A DNA stretch of 64,000 nucleotides from Parietichytrium sp. I65-24A (Eukaryota > Sar > Bigyra > Thraustochytrida > Thraustochytriidae), in the NCBI GenBank assembly GCA_012862575.1, contig BLSF01000012.1, forward strand, positions 1-64,000. Reading direction: 5' to 3'. Below are positions 9,517 to 19,707 of this stretch, in pieces. The position numbers and the translations under genes are program-made. The notes under the pieces are model-generated. The model made no database searches. It was not told the DNA's origin and saw nothing but the letters and a program-made list of their open reading frames with translations. How positions within the stretch are numbered: position 1 is the stretch's first letter; the number at the start of each line of letters is the position of its first letter.

Positions 9517-10245
9517 ATGGCAAGCAATCTGAGCGCTTCGCTGTCGTGCCTGGCGTCAGGGTCCGCGGATCCAGTGACCCACACGCAGTCGCCCATCGTG
9601 ACAGGCACGTCGGTGCTCGCCATCCGGTACGCTGGCGGCGTTTTGGTGGCGTGCGACACGTTGGGGAGCTACGGATCGTTGGCGAGGTTCACCGAGGTGG
9701 AGCGCGTGGCCAAAGTCGGCCGCGAGACGTTGGTGGCGTGTGACGGGGATGTGAGCGACTGGCAGTATGTGCAGAAGGTGCTGAAGGAACTGGAGACTAC
9801 GGACAAGTGCGTGGCAGACGGTATCACCTACACGCCGCACCAGATTTGGAGCTGCCTCACGCGCATTCTCTACCACCGCCGCAGCAAGATGAACCCGCTG
9901 TGGAATAACCTCGTGATCGCGGGATTCGTCGACGGAAAGCCGTTCCTGGGGACCACGGACAAGATCGGAACCTCATTCGAGGCTGACTTTGTGGCAACCG
10001 GAATGGGCTTGCACATGGCTCTGCCAGTCATGCGCAGGGAGTGGAAAGAGGGCATGAGCGAGGCAGAGGCCATGAAGCTCATGGAGGACTGCCTCAGGGT
10101 CCTCTTCTACCGCGACTGCAGAACGCTCAACAGGATCAGCTTCGCTAAGGTGGACGCCTCAGGCACCACCATTGACCCACCGCGCAGCATCGAGACCGAG
10201 TGGAGCTACAAAACCTTCGTTGACCCTTCGGGAAACAGTGTTTAG
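9517..10245 (+). CDS. PSMB4: 20S proteasome subunit beta type-4 (beta-7)
   Basis: A 242-residue N-terminal nucleophile-fold protein that matches the beta-7 subunit of the 20S core particle. Diagnostic blocks are TGTSVLAIRY, DTLGSYGSLARF, RRSKMNPLWN and the C-terminal half with LFYRDCRTLNRI. Beta-7 is one of the catalytically inactive beta subunits; it sits in the outer face of a beta ring, and its C-terminal arm helps join the two half-proteasomes. A short pro-segment (about 20 residues) precedes the TGTS block. The start chosen is the first ATG in frame (context AATATGGC). Length is normal for the family. Single exon. Confidence 0.95.
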   Translation: MASNLSASLSCLASGSADPVTHTQSPIVTGTSVLAIRYAGGVLVACDTLGSYGSLARFTEVERVAKVGRETLVACDGDVSDWQYVQKVLKELETTDKCVADGITYTPHQIWSCLTRILYHRRSKMNPLWNNLVIAGFVDGKPFLGTTDKIGTSFEADFVATGMGLHMALPVMRREWKEGMSEAEAMKLMEDCLRVLFYRDCRTLNRISFAKVDASGTTIDPPRSIETEWSYKTFVDPSGNSV

Positions 10246-10737
10246 ACTGATGCTTGCAGTGCCGTCTCTGTACACCACTATCGCGACGGGGACTCTAGTA
10301 GGCTTTTGCTGAGCTTGTAAACTGGCGGGCAGTGTACACGATTTCGCATTCACTTATTGCGAGAGTGAGCTCTGCCTGAGCCTTGCAGAAACCTCATCCC
10401 CCCCTGGCCCAACCCCCCAAAAATCAAACAAGACAAAATTAATAAAAAAGAGAGAATGAACTGAAAATTGGAGAGGAAGAGAGCCTCTCTACAACCATAC
10501 TATCCGCTTTCTTTTGTCCGTCTTCCAGTCTTTTAGCCTACTGCAAAGGGAAGGATCTTCTATTCAACGAACTTTGCTGCCTGCATTTTTCTCCTTTTCA
10601 GAGGAGGACGATTCAAGCTAGGATAGCCCGTCGAGTCGGGGAACGTGAAAAAGTAGTTTTTTGACGTCTTTCAACAGAAATCAGAAAAATCTATGCCCCC
10701 CCTTTGATTGTTTTAAAAAGTACAACAGACTGCCAGA
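10246..10737. other. spacer between convergent genes
   Basis: The 3' ends of the proteasome and RTEL1-like genes face each other here. An AATAAA-like run (TTAATAAAAAAG, near 10439) may serve polyadenylation of the proteasome gene. Nothing else seen. Confidence 0.5.
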
Positions 10738-13700
10738 TCAAGACAAAGATGGTCGAGTGGCCTCAGCGCACGCCTGTGCGATGGTATTTTCGTACGCTTC
10801 GCGAAGCTGTGCGGGAAGAAAGTGCACAAACTCAACGAGCTTGGCCTCCATCGAGTCGCCGTAATTGGCCTTGAAGAGCATGAATAAGGAGCGAAAGAGA
10901 GCCTCCACTTTGGGGTCGGCCCGGGGACCCTGAGGTGCGCTTGACGTCTGCAGCGTCTTCACACCTTTCAGTAGCTGCTTGAACGAAGAGTACGCCTGAG
11001 TAGTAAAAACTGCCTTGATTTCCTCTATAAAGGCCGAGGCATCCCTTTGTTTGCTTGTGGTGCGAAATTGTTGCTTGATTCGTCTTCGTGCCAGCGCCTC
11101 CGCCTTTTGCGATTTAATTTGCTGCCTCATCTTCTCACTAGCCTCCAATCTGAGACGCTGGCGCTCCATTGTATCAGAGACATCTGTTCCTGTTGACCTC
11201 TCAGGCGCCACAACCCTCGAGTGGCCATGGTTTAAGTCGCGCGAGAGCGGATTTCTGGCTCCGGCGCTGGATTGAGATGAGATTGAATCTCCGTCGTACT
11301 GAATTACTAGCGTGTCACGCTTCAAAAGCGAGCCAAGATCCGCAGCTTGGCTCAAATTAGGCGTAACCTTGGTCCCCACTTGCTGACGCTTCGCGACACG
11401 GTCCAAATAGCTTGCGCGCTGATAGTCAGCGGCGCCAGCTCCTGCTTGAAGCGCGGCGCCTGGCGATACATCTGTCGCATCTCGTGGCTTCCTTGACTTG
11501 CTTGCGCGATTCAAGTCCGGATTGGCCATGTTCTGGCGAAAAAACTGGGCAAGTTGCTTACTCGCGTCGCCAAAGTTGCCACAGATGCGAATACGATCAC
11601 GTAACCAACTTGAGATGAACGTTTTTGAATAACCCGATGCAAACCTGTCATCACAGAGAATTACCGCACCATAGTCATTCTTGTGCCGAATCACGCGACC
11701 AATGGCCTGATTTACTGCTCGATAAGCAGATTGTGTGTACCAGTCTCTTCCCGTTAGTCTCGAAGAACCGCTTCCTCCTGAGGGCCCAAGACTCCTGGGA
11801 CTGTCCAAGAACTCTTGCTTCAAAAGGACGCGAGGATCCATTTTGGGGGCGTAGGGCAGCCCCGTAATTACTACTGCTCGAGCCTTTGCATCTGCGAAAT
11901 CAATTCCTTCGCTTGCTTTACCTCGACAAACCGCGAAAAAAATTGAACCTTTCTTCTGCTCGATGGCAGTCTCGTATTCATTCACACATGCAGACATCTG
12001 AGCGGCAAACTTCGCCTCCACCACGATCACTTTGTGCTCTGCGATTCGCTGATAGATGCCTGACTTTTGCCAACCCGCAATGCATGTGTTCATCACGGTG
12101 TACGAGGGGAAGAAGACCAGCACACCGTCAGGAATTTGCCTCGCAAAATTTGCTATGGTATTCCCCAGCTCTGTGATGTACTCGGGCTTGGATCGGTTTT
12201 CGTAGGTGGAGTTTAGCCGCTTTCCGGTGACGCCTTTCGACACCACGCCAATCCAGACCTGGCTGTCGTGGATGACATGAGTGTTTTCGAGCTGAATCGG
12301 AAATGGCACTTGCATTTGTGCGGCAAAGGAGCTCAGTGGCGAGAGTGTACCGCTTGTAAGCACAATTGAGTGAACGTTCAAGGCCCTGATGGCACGCAGG
12401 ATGACGGCAGGGGAGAAGCACCAAAAGTGCAAAATTCTGTCCGGCACTAAGCGCCCGTCTCGAGTTTTTTGTGTGGTGTCCTCGACATATACCGTATAAG
12501 ACTCCCTCGCTACCTTTTCGGGCTCCAAAATGTTGGCGGGATACGCCACACGGAGAACCTTGAACAGCTGTTCTATTCCTGGCACGCGTTTCCCACTTTG
12601 AAGAACTCGGTCAAAGACCTCCAAGAGCTGTGACGAATTTTCCTGTGAAACACCTGCCTTGCCAAAGAGTTTGTAGATCTCGGAACCAGAAAATGTTCGG
12701 AGCTTTATTTGGTTAGAGTTGGCCCCCGGCGCAGAACTAGGAAACACAAAGCTGCGCTTCAAGCACGACTCCAATGTGTCCGCAAGCTCTCCAACTTTGG
12801 CCCACTCGATTTTGTGCTGCTCGAGCCCACCAGCTTGGTCAATGGAGTCTTGCATGGAGTCCATCACGCCATCACCAGGACCTGACAGATAGTCTGTGAC
12901 CTCTCGTTTCGCAAAAGCAAGGTCGCTACCTTTGAGGTCGATTGAAGCAGCTTCCTCGCACTGTTGCTCAATATTGTGTGCTTCATCTACCACCACAATC
13001 GCGTGGTCCCAATTAATATCCAGCCCTTCTCGGCTTTGAGCGTCCAGAAGATAGTTGTAGGGCATGAGGATGATATCAGCATTTTGAAGCACGGTTTTCT
13101 CCCGAGACAAAAAATACGGGCACACATGCTCCAGAGTAGATTGCGTCACAAGCTCCTCAATGTCCATGATCATGTTGTCGCGAAGGAGCTGTGCATCCTC
13201 AATGTCCAGTATCAAGCCGGGATCCGCTTTAAATCCAGACTTGCCCGATTCTGCAACGGTCTTCACCCGCGATCGAAATGAGCAGCCTTTAGCTGACTTG
13301 CACAGCGCTTTGCAACGGTGACGGATTCCGCCCCGCCGATCTTGGTGGGCATCGCCGGAACCTGCGGAGAATCTGCCACGAACCTGCGGGTTGACGCAGA
13401 GATTCTCTCGTGAGCTGAGCACGACACATCGAGGTCGATATGCCGTGCGCTTCAGCTCATTCACCACTTGACTGAGCTGCGAATGCGTACGACTGGCGTA
13501 TATTATCGTACTCGTTCGTACAGATGCGGTGGCCAGCGACCCTAAAATTGGACCTTGCCCAGTGTCGATTCGCGACTGCCTGTAAGCGATTTCCTCTTTC
13601 TGCTGTGTTTGCCACGCTAACAGCGAGCACAGCAAGCTCAGCGTCTTACCTGTCCCAGTTGGCGACTCCAGCAGCGCGTTACAGCTATTATTCGAAAACG

Positions 13701-13863
13701 ATCCACCGTTCTCCGCATTCTCCCCTGGCACGTGGTTCTTTCGAAGTGCCTCGAGCACCTTGCCCATAAACCGCTCCTGAACGTCGTACGGCGGAAACGG
13801 AAATTGAACCTGCGTACCTCGGATTTCCACCGTGCACCCTCCCGTGCTGTCTGAGGCAGGCAT
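10738..13863 (-). CDS. RTEL1: RTEL1-type iron-sulfur DNA helicase
   Basis: A 1041-residue superfamily-2 XPD-like helicase, best matched to RTEL1, which unwinds D-loops, T-loops and G-quadruplexes at telomeres and replication forks. Visible parts: Q-like start (FPFPPYDVQ), Walker A SPTGTGKT (about 67-74), IIYASRTHSQL, an Fe-S cluster set with candidate cysteines Cys156, Cys184 and/or Cys188, Cys194 and Cys248 (HVCPYFLSR), DEAH box 293-296 followed by NIEQQCEEAAS, and motif VI QAIGRVIRHK. The C-terminal helical region resembles the harmonin-like domain of RTEL1. The Walker A-to-DEAH spacing and the NELKRTAYRPRC block favour RTEL1 over FANCJ or XPD. Single exon with a clear ATG; the 5' leader carries an AAAC microsatellite. 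Confidence 0.9.
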   Translation of the reverse strand: MPASDSTGGCTVEIRGTQVQFPFPPYDVQERFMGKVLEALRKNHVPGENAENGGSFSNNSCNALLESPTGTGKTLSLLCSLLAWQTQQKEEIAYRQSRIDTGQGPILGSLATASVRTSTIIYASRTHSQLSQVVNELKRTAYRPRCVVLSSRENLCVNPQVRGRFSAGSGDAHQDRRGGIRHRCKALCKSAKGCSFRSRVKTVAESGKSGFKADPGLILDIEDAQLLRDNMIMDIEELVTQSTLEHVCPYFLSREKTVLQNADIILMPYNYLLDAQSREGLDINWDHAIVVVDEAHNIEQQCEEAASIDLKGSDLAFAKREVTDYLSGPGDGVMDSMQDSIDQAGGLEQHKIEWAKVGELADTLESCLKRSFVFPSSAPGANSNQIKLRTFSGSEIYKLFGKAGVSQENSSQLLEVFDRVLQSGKRVPGIEQLFKVLRVAYPANILEPEKVARESYTVYVEDTTQKTRDGRLVPDRILHFWCFSPAVILRAIRALNVHSIVLTSGTLSPLSSFAAQMQVPFPIQLENTHVIHDSQVWIGVVSKGVTGKRLNSTYENRSKPEYITELGNTIANFARQIPDGVLVFFPSYTVMNTCIAGWQKSGIYQRIAEHKVIVVEAKFAAQMSACVNEYETAIEQKKGSIFFAVCRGKASEGIDFADAKARAVVITGLPYAPKMDPRVLLKQEFLDSPRSLGPSGGSGSSRLTGRDWYTQSAYRAVNQAIGRVIRHKNDYGAVILCDDRFASGYSKTFISSWLRDRIRICGNFGDASKQLAQFFRQNMANPDLNRASKSRKPRDATDVSPGAALQAGAGAADYQRASYLDRVAKRQQVGTKVTPNLSQAADLGSLLKRDTLVIQYDGDSISSQSSAGARNPLSRDLNHGHSRVVAPERSTGTDVSDTMERQRLRLEASEKMRQQIKSQKAEALARRRIKQQFRTTSKQRDASAFIEEIKAVFTTQAYSSFKQLLKGVKTLQTSSAPQGPRADPKVEALFRSLFMLFKANYGDSMEAKLVEFVHFLPAQLREAYENTIAQACAEATRPSLS

Positions 13864-14708
13864 ATTGCGAGCCTTACAAAGTGCTCGTCTCTGCTTCCTT
13901 GAGTTTTTCCCGAGTCCCTCTCACCAAATGCCGGCTTGACTTCCAGCTTCAAGTTCTTCGTCTTTCCAACAAACAAACAAGCAAACAAACAAACAAGCAC
14001 AAGAAACAATTTGACAGTTGCAGCAAGTACCTTCTCTTACCGAGTACAGCTCAATGCTGTGCTTTAAGCCAACTGGTAGGCAGCTGCAGTGCGTATGTAG
14101 TAGTCCTCGAGTACAGTCGCACTCGAAACTTTCCTTATTTTTAAAAAAGTTTGAATGAATGACACTACAAGTACTCTACTATTATTAGTTAAAAAAAGTA
14201 TTTGGAAAAGGGACAGAAATGTCCAAATGCGAATTTCGAGATGTGATTGGTTGGAGTTGGAATGTGCTACTAATAGCTAGCTTTAAAGATTGAACGTGAG
14301 CTGATAGTTAGAACATTAAGACTTGCATAATTCCAGAGGAGCTGTCTGACTGTGAGCTCGCATGAAAATGAGAGTTTCGAAGACAGATTCACTTTATACA
14401 ATTCGCGGAGACGCACGAATTAGATGCGTTTAGATTAGCCCACCCCACGTTGACCAAAAAAAAGCTTAGATTACACGAAGTTCAGCGCCGGTTTTCTAAA
14501 TGAAGAGAGAGCTCTTTCAAATCTCTCATCAAGACTCATCTGATCATTTCAGCACTCACCTGAGCAGAAGGAATGACCACAAGCGCCCCGCCACTTGTTT
14601 TGTAGCTTTGACTTTGAGTGAGAAGAGGCGATGCCAGTGCTCTGTGAGATTCGACCTACAACACAAGCAAGATAGACCTCGGTCCAATCGCAAAGGAAAT
14701 CAACTCAA
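13864..14708. other. spacer upstream of RTEL1 gene
   Basis: It contains an (AAAC)n-type repeat at 13969-13998 next to the RTEL1 start and otherwise AT-richer unique sequence. Open frames here are short and have no recognisable content. Confidence 0.45.
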
Positions 14709-15320
14709 TCACTTGGGCTTGGGAAAGAAATAAGCCCGCATACTTTCTTCGTGATCTCGTGCAATTGATGCCGCCTTTTGCGCCCACTCTACCTCGCCGC
14801 CCAACACCGAGTCGAGTGTCCACGATCTCCGATAGCACCATCCGCTATGAGCAATATATTTTATTTTAAGAGCCCTGTCCGAACCGACGCCAACTCCGGG
14901 CGTGAAAATCCTAATCGTTTTCTTTGGCAACGTCGACAGTCTATTTTCCAGGCCGTCCTCGTCCGCAGGCGCGACAAATTTCAAGATGTACAGAGGCTCG
15001 AGAAGGCAGGCATCCAGACAGGGATTGTGAGCGTAGATGCCAAATGTTTTGTCAAAGGAGCCGTTCGCGTACGGCTCGAGGCACAGAGCGCAGACTTCGT
15101 CCAGCGCAAATTGCCAGCTTACGACATTTGCGAGATGCTGATTTCGCCCCAAGCCTCGGGACAGTTCAGTCGCCCACCCTTCGTCCACACCTTTACTGCA
15201 GCTATCTCTCCAATTTAGCAACGCGCTGAGCTCCTTGCACGTCAACGAGAGCACATACACTCCAAAAGGGCTGCAAAACGGGCTCACATGCGTCACTAAA
15301 ACCTGCTTGAACGCCTCCAT
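14709..15320 (-). CDS. F-box-like protein with a Cys/His cluster
   Basis: 203 residues from the first in-frame ATG (15320). The same frame stays open to a TAG just before 15428, preceded by AG, so an upstream exon is possible. The N-terminal part (GVYVLSLTCKELSALLNW) has the look of an F-box helix pair. It is followed by CALCLEPYANGSFDKTF and GIYAHNPCLDACL, a C-x2-C ... H-x2-C arrangement that could bind zinc. Similar F-box plus cysteine-cluster proteins are common in algae and other protists and would be substrate receptors of SCF ubiquitin ligases. This assignment is a guess from the pattern; no close homologue is recognised. Confidence 0.5.
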   Translation of the reverse strand: MEAFKQVLVTHVSPFCSPFGVYVLSLTCKELSALLNWRDSCSKGVDEGWATELSRGLGRNQHLANVVSWQFALDEVCALCLEPYANGSFDKTFGIYAHNPCLDACLLEPLYILKFVAPADEDGLENRLSTLPKKTIRIFTPGVGVGSDRALKIKYIAHSGWCYRRSWTLDSVLGGEVEWAQKAASIARDHEESMRAYFFPKPK

Positions 15321-16336
15321 CACCCTTTTCGTGCTCAAAGATAACAACGGTGCCGCTCTCAGTCGAGAGGATCCTCCAAGCGTGAGACTCTTAAACCGAG
15401 CCGCTTCCTCACTATCGCAAACATCCAACTACGATCGTTACTCTCAATGGAAGATTTAGGTCCTCGCGCGGAATTCACAACACAGTGTGTACTTGTTAGT
15501 ACTCGCGCATACATTCCTCTCTTCCCTATAAACCTTCCCAGGGATACCTATCGCTAGCACTATTAGCTGCATAAACAATCTCTTACGAATACTCTAAATA
15601 CCCCTAGCAACAAAAAACAGCGATGGTAAGACCTTTTAGCGCAACAACTAGCAAGCGCTCGACGTTCCTACCGGATAGCGTAACGAGCTAGTCAATTTTA
15701 CCAGAGGTGGCAGTTCTACCTGACTACGTAGACTACGTAGTAGCGTTTACGCAGTTCACTTGGACTGATCGTTTTTTTTGGGACCGTGGCATACGCGTGG
15801 CATACGTACAAACGAATAGGCGACGATACAAAGCGCCAACGCGGCTATTGAAAACAGTAGTCAACGAGGTAGGCTGCGCAGGGAAGGAGAAAGTTTGTAG
15901 AGAGAGAGAGAGAGAGTTGCGTGAGCGTTTCGTGCGTGTGGCATTGGGACCGGAGTATCGGAATATCGGAACAGAAGGACAGATACACAAACACAGTCGG
16001 TTGAGCGCTGGTTCTTGTGCGAAGCTTGTGTGGCTCAGAGAGGCACGGAAGTCGGCAGATGGGCGAAAAGCTGGCACATGATCTCCTCGTAACGCTCGGC
16101 TGCTTTCGAAACTGTTGCTGGGCGGTGGTCTTGTCAAGTCACGGGCGGGCGGCGTGGTAGGGCGGCATCAACTCGGGGATTGCGGCGGCGGCCGCTGATT
16201 CGCGGGTCTGCAAAGGGATGCGCGTAGATGAGCAGGTAGGAAAAGTATCAAGGCGCAGAATTCAGAGTCTAGTCGGAGCTCTATTGCACCAGATTCACTC
16301 TCGGCTGCCCCGCAAAGGCGCTGACGAAGGTTGTAC
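15321..16336. other. divergent spacer
   Basis: Upstream of the F-box-like gene (minus) and the 585-residue gene (plus). It contains a short (GA)7 tract near 15900. An open plus frame around 15707-16081 has no domain and arginine-rich composition; I treat it as non-coding. Confidence 0.4.
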
Positions 16337-18094
16337 ATGGCGCACAGCGTACTTGTTGTCGCACTTACGTCGCGCACGCGTTCCCTCGGTGGCTCACAGA
16401 AGTTTGAAGATGCTCTTCGCGAACTTGGGGACCGTATTGCTGAAAGCACGAGAAAGTTGGCCGAGTTCTCCCAAGCTGACACTAGTAAACCCGTGAGCGA
16501 AAGTCGGCGTTCATTTAAGCGGCATGGAAGTAGCGGCCCAGGGCTTTGGGGTAGTCAAAAAGAAACGCAGGACGCTTCCGAGACAATTGCTAAGCAGGAA
16601 TCTATTCAGGACAAGGGACCGAGGCCTCTTTCGGCAGACTGGGAGCATAGGACCGTCCAGCTTGTTGCTTCTCATCATGCGCCTCATGGCCTCTCCGGGA
16701 TGGACGAATTAAAAGCAGTACTAAGCGGATCAAGCCTACGCGGACTGGTTCTCGTTGGGTTGGATGAGGATGTAACCCGAATAGCGTTGCAGGAGCTCAT
16801 GTCAGTAGATCCCAAGATTTGGCGAGACTTGAGAGTCCTTTGTTTGTTTGCAAGTGAGAGCGCAACGGCTGCGCACGAAATCAGCTCTGCAGCTGTGCGA
16901 GAGAACCCTGGTCAAAACGGGCTCGGTTTATTGTTTTGGCGCGGCAATTTTGACGCTCAAAACTTTCGATACAATCCGTCCGCTCTGGTGACACACCTTC
17001 CCGGAACATTCTTCTCTTTCCTCACGGAACATGCGAAACTCCAGTATGCGCGCGATCGTGCGTCTGGCTCGGAGGCGGCGGTGGAGTCCAGCGGGCGCAA
17101 GTACTCTAGCTCTGAGAGCAGTTGTGACTCGAAGAGCAATCCCTTAGGGACATCAGGGAAGGAAAGGCTTGACTCGACCGTTGTTGCTTGCGAGGACAGT
17201 TCGAGAGAGTATCGAGCTACTGCACAGGGATTGTCGGGCTCATCTGGAGAGGACAAAGCTTCACCACCGTCCAATGATGAGCGTAGGTCGTCAGATAGCG
17301 TTGGTGCTTTGGAAGAGGGGGTTTCTCGTTCCGAAGCTGCGTTTAGGTTGGCTTATCTCCGTGCAAAAGAGGAAACTGTTGCGCGCAGCCTTCGCGCAAG
17401 GGAAGATGGGATCCTTCGTCCCAATGCTGGGCCAGAGAATGGTGCGGAAGCTCAATGGGTCGCTGCGGATAGCCTTTACCTTCTAACACCGACTTCTGGG
17501 CTGCCCATACATCTCGACATTTATCGTGTAAATTTGATGGCAGCGTGCAGCGAAGTGCACAGTTGGTTTGAAGACTTTGTTCTTCGCGGAAGGCGGTACA
17601 GAATGAGTGGGGACGGTGAATATTGGCGTATTGCCACTGCGTACCAATTAGCCGCGCTATGTGGCTGGATCGTCCACGCCCTCATTTTCTTTTCTCCAAC
17701 TTCTCCGCAGCTGGCGCACATCAGAACCAGATTCGTGTGCAAAGACTCTGCTTTAAAAGAACTTGTAATTTTGTTTGACGGCACTTCTCTGAGCCCCAAT
17801 GGCGGTTCACGCGCTGCCACAAATTTGACAGGAGCGGCTTATTTCGCGGAGAGCTACCTGTACAAAGTTGGGGTAGAAATGGTGATTGAAAACCTGAGAC
17901 ATGGAGAGAGTCTTGCAGTTTGGCCTTATGTCAAGTTTCGGCGGAAAATGGAGAGCGGTCTGGCCCTCCCACATCACTTGCAAGCACTGTTTCGGTGGTG
18001 CGAAAATTGTATGCGCGAAGACTCTGCTGCATGTTACCCACAACGTTTGCGTGAGATCATGGAGCGAATGAACCCCCTTCTAAGACCAACTTGA
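16337..18094 (+). CDS. uncharacterised 585-residue protein
   Basis: A single long frame with normal codon use and an ATG at 16337 (context TACATGGC). The N-terminal helical part (about 20-45) is followed by a Ser-rich, charged linker, then an ordered block (about 110-245) containing GLVLVGLDED, LRVLCLFASES and LLFWRGNF that reads like an alpha/beta domain. A second low-complexity Ser/Glu linker (about 250-335) leads to a C-terminal ordered region (about 385-570; YLLTPTSGLPIHLDIYR, YQLAALCGWIVHALIFF). I recognise no family or catalytic motif. The gene is flanked by spacers of about 1 and 1.6 kb and shows no sign of an operon-like arrangement. Confidence 0.65.
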   Translation: MAHSVLVVALTSRTRSLGGSQKFEDALRELGDRIAESTRKLAEFSQADTSKPVSESRRSFKRHGSSGPGLWGSQKETQDASETIAKQESIQDKGPRPLSADWEHRTVQLVASHHAPHGLSGMDELKAVLSGSSLRGLVLVGLDEDVTRIALQELMSVDPKIWRDLRVLCLFASESATAAHEISSAAVRENPGQNGLGLLFWRGNFDAQNFRYNPSALVTHLPGTFFSFLTEHAKLQYARDRASGSEAAVESSGRKYSSSESSCDSKSNPLGTSGKERLDSTVVACEDSSREYRATAQGLSGSSGEDKASPPSNDERRSSDSVGALEEGVSRSEAAFRLAYLRAKEETVARSLRAREDGILRPNAGPENGAEAQWVAADSLYLLTPTSGLPIHLDIYRVNLMAACSEVHSWFEDFVLRGRRYRMSGDGEYWRIATAYQLAALCGWIVHALIFFSPTSPQLAHIRTRFVCKDSALKELVILFDGTSLSPNGGSRAATNLTGAAYFAESYLYKVGVEMVIENLRHGESLAVWPYVKFRRKMESGLALPHHLQALFRWCENCMREDSAACYPQRLREIMERMNPLLRPT

Positions 18095-19707
18095 AGAACG
18101 AAATAAATCCTGTATCTTTGTTAACGGGTGCAGCGCGAAACAAGTACCCACATTCTCACAAGTCATTTCATGTATGTAAAACAGTTTCGTTTCTCGGACC
18201 ATTCCGTATTATTTTCGTTCATCCTCTCTTGAGACCAGTACTTTGCTCATCTCTGACTGCAAAGAAAGTCTCTGGGCAAAGGGGACCGGTATTGTGTAGG
18301 GGCAGCCATCGTTACAGCCCCGCTTTGCGTGGACCTCATCACGGCTGCCATATTCATCTAACTAGCTACACAGGTGCTCCCTTAACCCGCGTGATCTCAG
18401 CGTCAACAAACTCGACCAACTCAACAGATTTAACATGATGGGCTTTTCTATTCTCGTCCTTTCTGAATCGCTTCATCCATTCTGCGCTCTGCCGAAAGAT
18501 GCATTTTTGCACACATCATGGCAAAACAATCGCCCAAAAAAGATCCGTTCGATCTCACATGATGACTCATGAATCATCATCATAAACTTTGGCATAGAGA
18601 CTATGGTTTGCAGTAGCTCAAGAATAAGGCCCGGCTGGTCACCGGATCTGTTTTTGGTCTCTGTGTTGTTACTAAGCTTTTAGGATTTAGAACTTTCACT
18701 TCATTCACTGTCAGTTCAATGCAAATGCAAATGCAAATGCAAAGCGCTGAGGCGGAAGGAAAGCTAACCTAATCAACTCGCATGTGCCATGTATTCGTAC
18801 CACGCAATGCTAGAGCAGGTATTGCCGTGCGATAGCCGATGACAAGGACAAGGAAGCCTAAAGTCTCCAAACTTCTACACAAAATAGCGTCGCGTGGCAC
18901 CACACCGAAGACGCTGTTTCCAGATTGCATCGCAGTTTCTGTGTGCGACTAGCGCCTGGTCTGGCGGATTGACTTGCCAATGTTTTAAGCAAGTAACGAC
19001 ACGGAGTGATTCTGTCAGCCACGGTACAGGGAACAGGATACAAGGTTCAGGGTACCGCCAACTGCTCAAAGTCGTTGCGTCGTAATAGCCACTCAACGAC
19101 AGCGGTAGTCCGCTTCGTTCACGAGGAGAGGCGATCCGCTGTGAGCTACCCGTGCAAAAGTCTTTCTGGTTGGCTCCGGTTGCCAGAATAGTAAGTGAGA
19201 CTGGGAGGTGTTGGAGAGCAAGAAAGCCTGCAAGTTCGTTGCTAATTCGCAACGTTGGAGACGACGCAGCTTTGTGAATTCTGCAGTGAAACTCCGAGGT
19301 TTCCCCTTTCTGAATTCTGCAAAGCAGAAGGCGCCCCCCTCAGAGCCTGAGCCAAACAGCTTTTGCAGTAGAGTGCACAACTACTGCAGGCGACTTGGAG
19401 AGTTGGAAAGTGAAAGCAGGTTGGTAAACGAATGCGTTGCTGCTGTGAGGTCTCATCTCAGTCACCGTCTCAGTCTCAACACCAAGCTTTTGCTACTGTC
19501 ATCGCCGCCGCAGTGGCGTTCTGAAGACGCATACTCAGACTCGCAAGGCAGGCTTGCCGGTAATTCGCGGGTGTTCGTGTTGGTGACGAGCGCGGGAAGG
19601 AGCAGCTGCGACAGGGCGCAGGCGCAAGCGCTGCAGGAAAACCGAGGGCCGAGTGCCACGCTTACCGAGTCTCCAAGAGGTCTATCGCTCTTGGGGGCGG
19701 ATTGAAG
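18095..19707. other. 1.6-kb spacer, no gene recognised
   Basis: It contains a short ATGCAA repeat (about 18719-18742). Several open frames of 60-165 codons exist on both strands, including a plus frame 19208-19705 that runs up to the next gene. Their compositions are erratic and show no domain, so they are more likely leader or intergenic sequence. Confidence 0.4.

Noticed and set aside
19208-19705. 165-codon frame just before the CFAP97-like gene
   Set aside because: It ends three bases into the next gene's leader frame, has no ATG in good context and no recognisable content; more likely leader sequence.
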